Positions 10,201 through 19,841 of a DNA stretch of 64,000 nucleotides are shown here, one piece after another. Made by a program: the position numbers and the translations under genes. Source of the stretch: Symbiodinium natans (Eukaryota > Sar > Dinophyceae > Suessiales > Symbiodiniaceae); NCBI GenBank assembly GCA_905221605.1, contig CAJNDS010000946.1, positions 578,077-642,076 of the forward strand. The letters are read 5' to 3'. Positions within the stretch are counted from its first letter, which is position 1; each line of letters starts with the position of its first letter. The notes beneath the pieces are model-generated. The model searched no databases. It was not told where the DNA came from and worked only from the letters and a program-made list of their open reading frames with translations.

Positions 10201-13200
10201 CTCTCGAAGAACCCTGACAGATTCAACCCTAAACCCTAAGCCCCAAACCCTAAACCCTAAACCTTAAACCCTAAACCCTAAACCCTAAAGCTAACGCCTA
10301 AACCCCAAACCCCAAACCCTAGACCCAAACGAATTCACGGTTTAAATTTGGTGCACTCCGTGCGTGGCTTCGCCTCCTCCCGCATGCATATGCACATCAT
10401 TGCAAGAACACGAAGAATTTTACGAGGTTTTGGGCTCATCTTCAGCAGGGTTTTAAGTTTAAAGGGCTTACCTACTATAGGGCTCGGTATAATTACTAGT
10501 GGTTAGGGTCTCTTTATAGTTATACTACAACAACCCCCAAAACCCTATTCGAGTATTTTAAGCCCCCTATATTAGATGACAAGAGAAACCTCTCAGTATG
10601 GAACGCCACCCCCTCTCAGTGCTTTACCGTTGGCTGACTCCCCAGGCATTGTTGCTGCGAACTATTGGCTTCCTTTGGTTTAGGGCTTAGGGTTTAGGGC
10701 GACAACCTACCCCCAAAGTGCGGAGCCCCAAGTTTCGGGGATGTCGAACAAGCTGCTCTTCGTTTAGTTTCACATGGCACGGCCGGTCCGTGTCAGCGTC
10801 AGAACAGGCGCAGGAAGGGCTATCTCCCCCGGCAAAGATTTGGGCTTTTTAGCCTAGAGCCAAAACCCTAAACCCCTTAACCCCAAATCCCCAAAGCCTA
10901 AACCCTAAACCCCCAAACCCCTAAACCCCTAAACCCCAAACAGGGTTTAATGGAGCAACGTTTCCTTTGCCGCGGCCCCTCCAGCTGCCGCCCTTGGGCG
11001 GTAGCGCGCAGTGCGCCGGAGCATCTCCTTCGCGCAGCCACCAAAAGCATCTCCGGGGGGCCTAGACCCCTAAACCCGAAACCCATAAAACCACGTTGAA
11101 ACCCGTTTTAAACGCTTTCTAAACCCTTTTTTTACATCCTTTTTAAACCCCTTTAACAAAACCCTTTTACACCGCTTAAACCCAAAGCCCTAAACACCCA
11201 TTTTGGAAGAAGGGGCCTCCTCCACCGACATGCCAACCCAACAGACGCCCCAAAATCCTGACCCCGAATTAAGAGCCCTGGATGATTTAGGGTTTAGGGT
11301 TTAGGGTTTAGGGTTTAGGGTTTCTTGAACCCCCCAAAACCCCCTGGTAAACCCCTAATTAATCCTCGAAGCCCTTCATCAACCAAAACACCGAGCAAAT
11401 CGTCCCCTGCAGCCTCAGCCTCTCGAAGCCCTGAGCGCCAAGCCTACACAACGATCCGCCGCTCGTTTTTTTTGGCAGTTGCTCAAGTTGAACTCGCTAA
11501 ACCCTAAACCCTAAACCCTAAACCCTACACCCCAAACCCCAAACCCCAAACCCTAAACCCTAAACCCTAAAGCCTAAAGCCTAATGCCTAATGCTAAAGC
11601 CTAAACCCTAAACCCTAGCACAGAACCGAGCAGAGATGGAGCCGCCCAACTTCGGTGGGTGGGACTGCGGAATTGGGGCACAGGGGATGTTCAAGGGATT
11701 AAGACTCGTACCCCGAAGGTTGTACCCCTAAAGTGTGGGTTTTAGGGTTTAGGGTCTAGGGTCTAGCCCCTTCATATCCACCTAAGAGGGCCCTCATACT
11801 ACCTTAAATCTGTAAAACGTTACGGGTCCAAGGTACGACCCCTAGAGATGTTCTGGGGCCTTTTGGTGTTTGCTTGTTTGCTTGTTTGCTTGCTTAGTGG
11901 CTTGCTTGCTTACTTGCTTGCTTGGCTTCATAGGTACGGTTTGGGCTTTAGTGTTTAGTTGTTTTGTTTGTTGCTGCGTTTGAAGGTTCGGGTTACCCTG
12001 AACCTACACGGCTTGGTGGTGTTTTGCTGTAACTTTAGATCCTTAGCTTTTTTGGGTTGATTGGGTTTCCTAGTCAGGCAGCTAAAAATTTTACTTGATA
12101 GCTGCCCTCCTATGTGCGGCCGAGACGGGAGCCCCAAACCGTAAACCCTGCCTGAAGAACCCAAGTCCTACTTTCTCCCCGCAATAGGATTCATCTTCGG
12201 CAACCTGCAAGAAAGTAATGTAGGGGCCGCAATCATTACAAGTAGTGTTTCCTACAGGCACCGTTCCTATCTTGACGGTTATAAGGTCTTTGAGTATTGA
12301 AAGATGTTGGGCTTGTTTCACCTTGTGCACAGCCCTCATCGTTGATGTGCTATGACTTTCCACAGACCTGTCCCCTTAAATAACCTTGGGGCTGAATTAC
12401 CCCTAACATCCCTAACTAGCCGTACTGTTGGGGGGAACCTAGGGGAGGTAGAAAAGGGGGGGTAGCAGGGGAGGTCTGGGCTCCTGTATTAGGGTTTGGG
12501 TCTTAAGGTAGAGACCCCAAACTCGAATCGCTCACCAGGACCATGGAGCGCCACAACGCCTCGGGCCACCGGGGCAAAGACAGCCAGGAGCTTTGGGGAT
12601 TTAGGGTTTAGGGTCCAGGTTTTTGGGTTTAGGGTTTAGGGGTTGTGGCCTTTCAGGGCTTGAGGGGCCTTTCGCGGCCACGAGGAGCCCTAAGCAAGTA
12701 CAGCCCGCAGCCCTAAGCTGAAAACCCTCAAACCCTTCAGTCCTGAAAGGGTTTAGGGTAACCCCCAAACCCCTCAACCCTGAACCCTTGAACCCTATAA
12801 ACACCCTAAATCTTGGTCCTAAACCCTACAAAAACCCTAAACCTTAAACCCGAAGGCCACCCTCCCCCCGCCCCCCCGGTTTAGAGTAGGTATAGGGAGT
12901 CTAGGACCCAGAGTACGTAGACCCTGATTCCCTTTTTGGGGGGTTGAGGTTCCCTTTTCAGCCGCTTAAAAAAACAACAAGGGCACCCTTGTTATTCCTA
13001 GGATGCGCTGTCTATGTTTAGGGTTTAGGATTCGCAGGTTTAGGTCTCAGGTTTAGGGCTTATAGGATTTCAGGTTTAGGGTTTGCAGGTTCAAGGTTAG
13101 GGTTTGGGGGGCAGTTTCTGTCCCGCCTGACATGAGGCCAAAAAAGAGGCAAACCCCCGAGCCCCGCCCGAAACCCTAAACCTTAAAACCCTTAACCCTG

Positions 13201-13300
13201 CTCCCTGAACCCTATACCCTTAACCCTAAACCCTACTCAGGAGACCGTCGTCTCGGCGGCGGTGGAAGGTGCCAGGCACATGTCGTGGTTCAGGGACTAG
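4226..13300 (+). CDS. Probable multi-exon gene of unknown function
   Basis: Short open segments with normal codon composition interrupt the repeats and are bordered by AG and GT/GC/GA: about 4226-4281 (helical, DLRAELAALRETVRWG), 5300-5384 (YVMDRYVEKDLRTAPQ, followed by GTGAGT), 6414-6488 (CEASVVNASQAGATAAAEVK), about 8095-8160, about 11624-11670 (AEMEPPNFGGWDC), 12539-12587 (MERHNASGHRGKDSQ) and 13241-13300 (ETVVSAAVEGARHMSWFRD, then TAG). The last junction is the best: GGAG occurs at both edges of intron 12588-13240, and removing the intron keeps the frame. Start, exon count and early junctions are not resolved. Two adjacent genes remain possible. No family was recognised. Confidence 0.35.
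5826..6056 (-). repeat. Long near-perfect CCCTAAA array
   Basis: About 32 consecutive CCCTAAA units, broken by one short unit and a few CCCCAAA variants. This is among the longest and purest telomere-like arrays in the window. It is followed by a remnant of inverted-repeat family D and a TTTAGGG/TTAGGGC array at about 6488-6610. Confidence 0.9.
6113..6172 (+). mobile_element. Family D element, partial copy
   Basis: ACTATAGCGGTCGGAAGAAG, then TACTAACAGTATTCTCTCATG and CTTTATGA, match the left half of family D (copies at 10.47, 23.17 and 54.90 kb). The right half is missing. Confidence 0.45.
6765..7508 (+). repeat. 372-bp direct tandem duplication
   Basis: Two nearly identical units follow each other with a shift of 372 bp (for example CTAAATCC at 6781 and 7153). 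Each contains telomere-like repeats, a TAAA run, a (TA)n run and about 200 bp of unique sequence. Unit two differs at only a few positions, so the duplication is young. No gene is visible. Confidence 0.9.
7509..9650. repeat. Mixed telomere-like arrays with small unique islands
   Basis: The TTTAGGG-type block at about 8185-8500 is degenerate, with many TTTGGGG and TTTAGGGG variants. The CCCTAAA block at 8583-8745 is nearly perfect, and 8823-9010 is mixed. Unique islands at 7535-7625, 8095-8160 and 8747-8822 are GC-rich with open frames and may be exons of the gene ending at 13300. From 9060 to 9520 there is only decayed CCCTAAA-like sequence. Confidence 0.75.
9655..9800 (+). repeat. TTTTAGGGG array
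   Basis: About 14 copies of a nine-base variant (TTTTAGGGG) of the telomere unit, locally homogenised. The open frame across it (GFRGFRGF) is a repeat artefact, not a gene. Confidence 0.9.
10473..10575 (+). mobile_element. Family D inverted-repeat element
   Basis: Ends CTATAGGGCT and AGCCCCCTATA are inverted. The interior (AATTACTAGTGG, CTTTATAGTTATACTA, CCCCCAAAACCCTATTC) aligns with the copies at 23.17 and 54.90 kb. Target duplication is not evident. Confidence 0.6.
11680..12500. other. Unique sequence with no supported gene
   Basis: A short TTTGCTTG microsatellite lies at 11870-11930. The rest is mixed sequence with broken open frames on both strands and no recognisable protein. It would be intronic if the exons at 11624 and 12539 belong to one gene. 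Confidence 0.5.
12905..13002 (+). mobile_element. Family B inverted-repeat element
   Basis: GACCCAGAGTA at the left, then TTGGGGGGTTGAGGTTCCCTT and AAGGGCACCCTTGTTATTCC, as in the copies at 57.76 and 62.05 kb. The right terminal ACTCTTGGGTC is lost. It lies inside the inferred intron 12588-13240. Confidence 0.5.
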
Positions 13301-13395
13301 GTTTAGGGTTTAGGGTTTAGGGTTTAGGGTTTAGGGTTTAGGGGTTAAGGTTAAGGGTTAGGGTTTAGGGATTAGAGTTTAGGGCTTTGGGTCAG
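13296..13395 (+). repeat. TTTAGGG array after terminal exon
   Basis: About ten TTTAGGG units begin directly at the TAG stop (13298-13300) of the candidate terminal exon. The unit itself contains TAG, so a gene running into such an array gains a stop and a repeat-derived 3' end. Confidence 0.8.
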
Positions 13396-13398
13396 GCG

Positions 13399-13841
13399 CG
13401 AAGTGTGTAAGCACCGGCCGCGCAACCAAGCCTTCGGCCAACATGGCCGACTAGTTTGTGCGTGTTGAAGGACAGCTGTTGCACAATGCTCCCTCATTGA
13501 GAGAAGCAAGCCCTGGATCTGGAACCCGGCCTGAAATAACGGGGGAAAGCGTAGCACGAAGCCCTGATCCTGGCCTGTTTCGTCCGAAAGTGGCCCCCAC
13601 ACCCCAAGCCCCAAGCCCTGGGCCGAGGAGGGATCCGTGTGGCGGCAGCGGCGGCGGAAGGCGCGATGTGTAATTAAGCACAAAGATTTCGGCCAACGTG
13701 GCCGACTAGTGACTAGTGGACGATATTTCTTCGTGCTGAAGGCTGTTGCAACATGCTATCACATGCTCCCTCATTGAGAGAAGCTTGCTCAAGAGAGTCT
13801 TGCCGCGTATTTTGTCTTCGACGTTCTTCGTCTTTGCAGCC
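13399..13841 (+). other. Upstream region of ATP-grasp array, partly duplicated
   Basis: Two partial copies of the region that precedes each ATP-grasp gene lie here (about 13399-13510 and 13655-13841). Both carry GGCCAACATGGCCGACTAGT-like sequence and CCCTCATTGAGAGAAGC. This suggests a deleted or truncated unit at the left edge of the array. Shared promoter or 5' UTR elements are likely to be inside. Confidence 0.55.
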
Positions 13842-15149
13842 ATGTGCCGGGGTAACACGATGGAGTCTATGGCGCCTCGTTGCGTGGTCCTGGTCGACCC
13901 TTACTCCACCGGAGCTATGTTGGCTCCTGAGCTTGATCTGCGAGGCTACGCAGTGATTGCCCTCTGGACCAAGGAGTGTGGCGAGAACCGCGGCCACTTG
14001 CCTAAGGCGGCCAAGGGCTTTCCAGAGAAGTTCCTGGCAGAGGTAGACGAGCAAGACACCTTGGCCCTCACCGCCGACGCGCTGCGCAAGGCGGCGATCT
14101 GCAGCGAACCGCTTGCGTTGATCTGCGGCGGTGAGACGGGCGTGAAGGTGGCGGATGCTTTGTCGGAGCACATGGGGCTCCGGGGCAACACCACGAAAGG
14201 TGGCATGGCGAACCGCCGCGACAAGCAGGTGCAGCAGGATGCGGTGAAGGCCTTCGGCTTGCGCTCCGTGCGCTCTGTGTGTGGCAGGGCCTGGGAGGAG
14301 GTGAAGGACTTTGCGGAGACGGAGGTGCTGCCGATGATTGTGAAGCCTGTGGAGTCTGCAGGCTCTGATGGGGTGAAGCTTTGCCACAGCCTAGCAGAGG
14401 TGGAGGAGCACTTCCAGCTGCTCATGACCTCTCAGCGCAAGTGCGGTGCCCAGGGGGCAGCTGTCTTGCTGCAGGAATACCTCAAGGGCACGGAGTACAT
14501 CGTGGATCACGTGTCCCGTGATGGTGTGCACAAAACCACCATGGTCTGGGTCTACGACCGCCGCCCTGCCAACGGCGCTGGCTTCGTATGCTTCGGGCAG
14601 CAGTGTGTGTTGCCTGACAGCCCTGTGGCCCAGGAACTCATTGCCTACACCCGGGGCTGCTTGGACGCGCTGCGCATCACCGATGGTGCCACTCACACGG
14701 AGGTGATGATGACTGAGACCGGGCCCTGCTTGGTGGAAGTCAACAGCCGCTGCCACGGGGCTGCGGGTTCCTGGATGCCCTTGGCACGAGCCATGACTGG
14801 CTACACGCAGGTCGATGCGTGCGTGGATGCCTTCCTGAGTGCTGAGGCCTTTGAGCGCCTTCCTGATGTGCCACCTCCGTTTCTGGCATCTGGGCAGGTG
14901 TCCATGCTGGTCTCGTACCATGAGGGCCAGGTAGAAGCCACGCAGTTTCAGAAAGTTCGAGAGCTCCAGTCCGTGGTGTTCCTGGAGGAGAATCTTCATG
15001 CAGGCCATCGCGTGGAGAAGACCATCGATGTCTTTAGCCTTGTAGGGATGTGTGTCCTGGTGCACTCCGATCCGGTTGTCTTGGCCAGTGATCTGGATTG
15101 CATCCGCCAGATGGAGCACGAAGGCTCCCTTTTCGTCTTGGCCAACTGA
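13842..15149 (+). CDS. ATP-grasp domain protein, copy 2
   Basis: 435 residues and intronless, first gene of the tandem array. Landmarks: K168 in MIVKPVESAGSDGVK, E212 in QEYLKGTEY, and E299/N301 in EVNSRCHG, which are the expected ATP- and metal-binding positions of the ATP-grasp fold. It has I where the other copies have N in KAANCSEP, and lacks the 12-nt ESMA duplication. The start is placed at the ATG two bases after the conserved CAG. Product and substrate are unknown; see copy 1 for reasoning on the family. Confidence 0.88.
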   Translation: MCRGNTMESMAPRCVVLVDPYSTGAMLAPELDLRGYAVIALWTKECGENRGHLPKAAKGFPEKFLAEVDEQDTLALTADALRKAAICSEPLALICGGETGVKVADALSEHMGLRGNTTKGGMANRRDKQVQQDAVKAFGLRSVRSVCGRAWEEVKDFAETEVLPMIVKPVESAGSDGVKLCHSLAEVEEHFQLLMTSQRKCGAQGAAVLLQEYLKGTEYIVDHVSRDGVHKTTMVWVYDRRPANGAGFVCFGQQCVLPDSPVAQELIAYTRGCLDALRITDGATHTEVMMTETGPCLVEVNSRCHGAAGSWMPLARAMTGYTQVDACVDAFLSAEAFERLPDVPPPFLASGQVSMLVSYHEGQVEATQFQKVRELQSVVFLEENLHAGHRVEKTIDVFSLVGMCVLVHSDPVVLASDLDCIRQMEHEGSLFVLAN

Positions 15150-16172
15150 GCTTGAAATGCTGGCAGCAGACCTCTTGTGCTTGACCTTCCCCTATCTTCC
15201 AATCGCATCCCGTTGGTCAGTCCATCGGGGTGTGCGCGCATGAACGCCCGAAGCGCTTCTAGAAGGCCTTTGTGTGCGTGTGTTTTGCTAAGTGTTTGCA
15301 TGTCTTCGGCCTTGCGCCCGATCCGACCAAGAAGCGTCGATCCCCATGAGGTTCGAGCCCCCATGCTGTGAGGGGCCTCCAAAGCTCCAGAGCTTGCGAC
15401 TCTTGCGACTTGCGAGTGTGCGGAGACTGTACAGGCTTCGAGTGAAGTTCGGAGGCGCTTCTAAATGCATGGAGCTGAAAAGATGAGGCGACCGCTCTTG
15501 GGCCCACTGGGGAGGCTTCCAGGAGGCCCCTGAACCTCCGAGCACCTCCGAACCCAGAAAGCCTTCAGGCACCGATCGCTGCAGCGGCCGCCGCCGCCTT
15601 ACTTTGCACACAGTTGCGATGTGTTGCGGTTGCTTGTCGGTTCAGGCGGTTCAGGAGCTTCATCTTCGCTCAGACTGACTAAGTTCTGCAGGGTCTTCAG
15701 AATTTTTCGGCATTGGAGTTTTCCTGATGTTTCGCCCCTGCCCTGAACCCTGTGTAATTGCGAGGTCTGTACTTAGCCCCACTTGCAGCACCCCTGACAG
15801 TGCATTCAACTCAATATCCCAACTGCGCCCCAACACTGCGGCATCTAAGCCTCCCAGCCCCAATCAGCCAAATCAAGCCCTGCACCTGGAACCCCGCCTG
15901 AAATATGGGGGAAAAGCGTAGCACGAAGCCCCACGCCCAAACCCCAATCCCTGAGCCCTGAGGAGGCACCCGTGGCGGCGGCGGCAGAAGGCGCGAAGTG
16001 TAAGCACAAAGCCTTAGCCTTAGGCCAACATGACGACAAGCGACTAGTTGACGATATTTCTTCGTGCTGAAGGCTGTTGCAACATGCTATCACATGCTCC
16101 CTCATTGAGAGAAGCTTGCTCAACAGAGTCTTGCCCTGTATTTTGTCTTCGACGTTCTTCGTCTTTGCAGCC
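15150..16172 (+). other. Intergenic spacer of ATP-grasp tandem unit
   Basis: This 1.0 kb spacer recurs after copies 3, 4 and 5. It has a conserved 3' flank with GGCCGCCGCCGCC and TTGCACACAGTTGCGATG, then diverged sequence, then the conserved 5' leader. Open frames of 60-128 codons in it are not conserved in frame between units and are probably non-coding. Confidence 0.7.
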
Positions 16173-17480
16173 ATGTGCCGGGGTAACACGATGGAGTCTA
16201 TGGCGCCTCGTTGCGTGGTCCTGGTCGACCCTTACTCCACTGGAGCTATGTTGGCTCCTGAGCTTGATCTGCGAGGCTACGCAGTGATTGCCCTCTGGAC
16301 CAAGGAGTGTGGCGAGAACCGCGGCCACTTGCCCAAGGCGGCCAAGGGCTTTCCAGAGAAGTTCCTGGCAGAGGTGGACGAGCAAGACACCTTGGCCCTC
16401 ACCGCCGACGCGCTGCGCAAGGCGGCGAACTGCAGCGAACCGCTTGCGTTGATCTGCGGCGGTGAGACGGGCGTGAAGGTGGCGGATGCTTTGTCGGAGC
16501 ACATGGGGCTCCGGGGCAACACCACGAAAGGTGGCATGGCGAACCGCCGCGACAAGCAGGTGCAGCAGGATGCGGTGAAGGCCTTCGGCTTGCGCTCCGT
16601 GCGCTCTGTGTGTGGCAGGGCCTGGGAGGAGGTGAAGGACTTTGCGGAGACGGAGGTGCTGCCGATGATTGTGAAGCCTGTGGAGTCTGCAGGCTCTGAT
16701 GGGGTGAAGCTTTGCCACAGCCTAGCAGAGGTGGAGGAGCACTTCCAGCTGCTCATGACCTCTCAGCGCAAGTGCGGTGCCCAGGGGGCAGCTGTCTTGC
16801 TGCAGGAGTACCTCAAGGGCACAGAGTACATCGTGGATCACGTGTCCCGTGACGGTGTGCACAAAACCACCATGGTCTGGGTCTACGACCGCCGCCCTGC
16901 CAACGGCGCTGGCTTCGTCTGCTTCGGGCAGCAGTGTGTGTTGCCTGACAGCCCCGTTGCCCAGGAACTCATTGCCTACACCCGGGGCTGCCTGGACGCG
17001 CTGCGCATCACCGATGGTGCCACTCACACGGAGGTGATGATGACTGAGACCGGGCCCTGCTTGGTGGAAGTCAACAGCCGCTGCCACGGGGCCGCGGGTT
17101 CCTGGATGCCCTTGGCACGAGCCATGACGGGCTACACGCAGGTCGATGCGTGTGTGGATGCCTTCCTGAGTGCTGAGGCCTTTGAGCGCCTTCCTGACGT
17201 GCCACCTCCGTTTCTAGCATCTGGGCAGGTGTCCATGCTGGTCTCGTACCATGAGGGCCAGGTAGAAGCCACGCAGTTTCAGAAAGTTCGAGAGCTCCAG
17301 TCCGTGGTGTTCCTGGAGGAGAATCTTCATGCAGGCCATCGCGTGGAGAAGACCATCGATGTCTTTAGCCTTGTAGGGATGTGTGTCCTGGTGCACTCCG
17401 ATCCGGTTGTCTTGGCCAGTGATCTGGATTGCATCCGCCAGATGGAGCACGAAGGCTCCCTTTTCGTCTTGGCCAACTGA
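16173..17480 (+). CDS. ATP-grasp domain protein, copy 3
   Basis: 435 residues, intronless, 2331 bp after copy 2. The protein differs from copy 2 mainly by N for I in KAANCSEP, and nucleotide changes are almost all synonymous. The ATP-grasp motifs are intact (MIVKPVES, QEYLKG, EVNSRCHG). It lacks the ESMA duplication. Confidence 0.88.
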   Translation: MCRGNTMESMAPRCVVLVDPYSTGAMLAPELDLRGYAVIALWTKECGENRGHLPKAAKGFPEKFLAEVDEQDTLALTADALRKAANCSEPLALICGGETGVKVADALSEHMGLRGNTTKGGMANRRDKQVQQDAVKAFGLRSVRSVCGRAWEEVKDFAETEVLPMIVKPVESAGSDGVKLCHSLAEVEEHFQLLMTSQRKCGAQGAAVLLQEYLKGTEYIVDHVSRDGVHKTTMVWVYDRRPANGAGFVCFGQQCVLPDSPVAQELIAYTRGCLDALRITDGATHTEVMMTETGPCLVEVNSRCHGAAGSWMPLARAMTGYTQVDACVDAFLSAEAFERLPDVPPPFLASGQVSMLVSYHEGQVEATQFQKVRELQSVVFLEENLHAGHRVEKTIDVFSLVGMCVLVHSDPVVLASDLDCIRQMEHEGSLFVLAN

Positions 17481-18521
17481 GCTTGAAATGCTGGAAGCAG
17501 ACCTCTTGTGCTTGACCTTCCCCTATCTTCCAATGCCATCCCCTTGGTCAGTCCATCGGGGTGTGCGCGCATGAACGCCCGAAGCGCTTCTAGAAGGCCT
17601 TTGTGTGCGTCTGTTTTGCTAAGTGTTTGCATGTCTTCGGCCTTGCGCCCGATCCGACCAAGAAGCGTCGATCCCCGTGAGGTTCGAGCCCCCATGCTGT
17701 GAGGGGCCTCCAAAGCTCCAGAGCTTGCGACTCTTGCGACTTGCGAGTGTGCGGAGACTGTACAGGCTTCGAGTGAAGTTCGGAGGCGCTTCTAAATGCA
17801 TGGAGCTGAAAAGATGAGGCGACCGCTCTTGGGCCCACTGGGGAGGCTTCCAGGAGGCCCCTGAACCTCCGAGCACCTCCGAACCCAGAAAGCCTTCAGG
17901 CACCGATCGCTGCAGCGGCCGCCGCCGCCTTACTTTGCACACAGTTGCGATGTGTTGCGGTTGCTTGTCGGTTCAGGCGGTTCGGGAGCTTCATCTTCGC
18001 TCAAACTGAGTGAGTTCTGCAGGGTTGCTTTCGGAGTTTTCTTAATGCTTTGACCCTGCTCTGAACCCCATCTTGGTAGCTCAGTGGTACCCTTTTCCCC
18101 TTTTTTTGGGTTCAAGGTTCCCTTAGAAACTCACCAACCTCAAAAAAAGGTTTCCTTATTATGATATGCCGTACTGAGCTCCACTTGTAGCACCAACACT
18201 CGGGCAGCCCCAATCAGCCGAATCACGCTCCGGACCTGGAGCCCCCACCTGAATTGAGCGGGAAAAGCGTAGCACGAAGCCCCTGATCCTGGCCTCTCCC
18301 CTTAGAAGGCCCAAACCCCAAACCCCAAACCCTGAGCCCTGAGGCCTGAGGAGGCACCCGTGGCAGCGGCAGCGGCAGAAGGCGCGATGTGTAGGCTCTT
18401 TTTCTTCATGCTGAAGGACGGCTGATGCCACATGCAATCACAGGCTCCCTCATGCAGAGAAGCTTGCTCAAGAGAGTCTTGCCGCGTTATTTTGTCTTCG
18501 ACGTTCTTCGTCTTCGCAGCC
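17481..18521 (+). other. Intergenic spacer with family A element
   Basis: The conserved 3' flank of copy 3 is followed by a family A inverted-repeat element (18072-18176) and then the leader of copy 4. No separate gene is supported. Confidence 0.7.
18072..18176 (+). mobile_element. Family A inverted-repeat element
   Basis: Left end CTTGGTAGCTCAGTGGTACC, middle TTTTTTTGGGTTCAAGGTTC, and right part CCAACCTCAAAAAAAGG. The right terminus is shortened by about 34 bases relative to the copy at 20433. Confidence 0.7.
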
Positions 18522-19841
18522 ATGTGCCGGGGCAACACGATGGAGTCTATGGCAGAGTCTATGGCGCCTCGTTGCGTGGTCCTTGTCGACCCCTACTCCA
18601 CTGGAGCTATGTTGGCTCCTGAGCTTGATCTGCGAGGCTACGCAGTGATTGCCCTCTGGACCAAGGAGTGTGGCGAGAACCGCGGCCACTTGCCTAAGGC
18701 GGCCAAGGGCTTTCCAGAGAAGTTCCTGGCAGAGGTGGACGAGCAAGACACCTTGGCCCTCACCGCCGACGCGCTGCGCAAGGCGGCGAACTGCAGCGAA
18801 CCGCTGGCGTTGATCTGCGGCGGTGAGACGGGCGTGAAGGTGGCAGATGCTTTGTCGGAGCACATGGGGCTCCGGGGCAACACCACGAAAGGTGGCATGG
18901 CGAACCGCCGCGACAAGCAGGTGCAGCAGGATGCGGTGAAGGCCTTCGGCTTGCGCTCCGTGCGCTCTGTGTGTGGCAGGGCCTGGGAGGAGGTGAAGGA
19001 CTTTGCGGAGACGGAGGTGCTGCCGATGATTGTGAAGCCTGTGGAGTCTGCAGGCTCTGATGGGGTGAAGCTTTGCCACAGCCTAGCAGAGGTGGAGGAG
19101 CACTTCCAGCTGCTCATGACCTCTCAGCGCAAGTGCGGTGCCCAGGGGGCAGCTGTCTTGCTGCAGGAGTACCTCAAGGGCACGGAGTACATCGTGGATC
19201 ACGTGTCCCGTGATGGTGTGCACAAAACCACCATGGTCTGGGTCTACGACCGCCGCCCTGCCAATGGCGCTGGCTTCGTCTGCTTCGGGCAGCAGTGCGT
19301 GTTGCCTGACAGCCCTGTGGCCCAGGAACTCATTGCCTACACCCGGGGCTGCTTGGACGCGCTGCGCATCACCGATGGTGCCACTCACACGGAGGTGATG
19401 ATGACTGAGACCGGGCCCTGCTTGGTGGAAGTCAACAGCCGCTGCCACGGGGCCGCGGGTTCCTGGATGCCCTTGGCACGAGCCATGACTGGCTACACGC
19501 AGGTCGATGCGTGCGTGGATGCCTTTCTGAGTGCTGAGGCCTTTGAGCGCCTTCCTGACGTGCCACCTCCGTTTCTGGCATCTGGGCAGGTGTCCATGCT
19601 GGTCTCATACCATGAGGGCCAGGTAGAAGCCACGCAGTTTCAGAAGGTTCGAGAGCTCCAGTCCGTGGTGTTCCTGGAGGAGAATCTTCATGCAGGCCAT
19701 CGCGTGGAGAAGACCATCGATGTCTTTAGCCTTGTAGGGATGTGTGTCCTGGTGCACTCCGATCCGGTTGTCTTGGCCAGTGATCTGGATTGCATCCGCC
19801 AGATGGAGCACGAAGGCTCCCTTTTCGTCTTGGCCAACTGA
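18522..19841 (+). CDS. ATP-grasp domain protein, copy 4
   Basis: 439 residues, intronless, with the 12-nt ESMA duplication seen in copies 1 and 5. Upstream of the ATG an extra T in the leader (CGCGTTATTTTG against CGCGTATTTTG) breaks the frame that copies 2 and 3 keep open there. The leader is therefore not coding, and 18522 is the likely start. It is nearly identical to copy 5 over gene and flanks, so one of the two arose very recently or they are being homogenised. Confidence 0.88.
   Translation: MCRGNTMESMAESMAPRCVVLVDPYSTGAMLAPELDLRGYAVIALWTKECGENRGHLPKAAKGFPEKFLAEVDEQDTLALTADALRKAANCSEPLALICGGETGVKVADALSEHMGLRGNTTKGGMANRRDKQVQQDAVKAFGLRSVRSVCGRAWEEVKDFAETEVLPMIVKPVESAGSDGVKLCHSLAEVEEHFQLLMTSQRKCGAQGAAVLLQEYLKGTEYIVDHVSRDGVHKTTMVWVYDRRPANGAGFVCFGQQCVLPDSPVAQELIAYTRGCLDALRITDGATHTEVMMTETGPCLVEVNSRCHGAAGSWMPLARAMTGYTQVDACVDAFLSAEAFERLPDVPPPFLASGQVSMLVSYHEGQVEATQFQKVRELQSVVFLEENLHAGHRVEKTIDVFSLVGMCVLVHSDPVVLASDLDCIRQMEHEGSLFVLAN

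Noticed and set aside
13713-15119. Long antisense open frames opposite the ATP-grasp genes (up to 255 codons)
   Set aside because: They mirror the codon bias of the sense gene, recur opposite every copy and show no known domain. Sense-strand differences are mostly synonymous, so selection acts on the sense frame.
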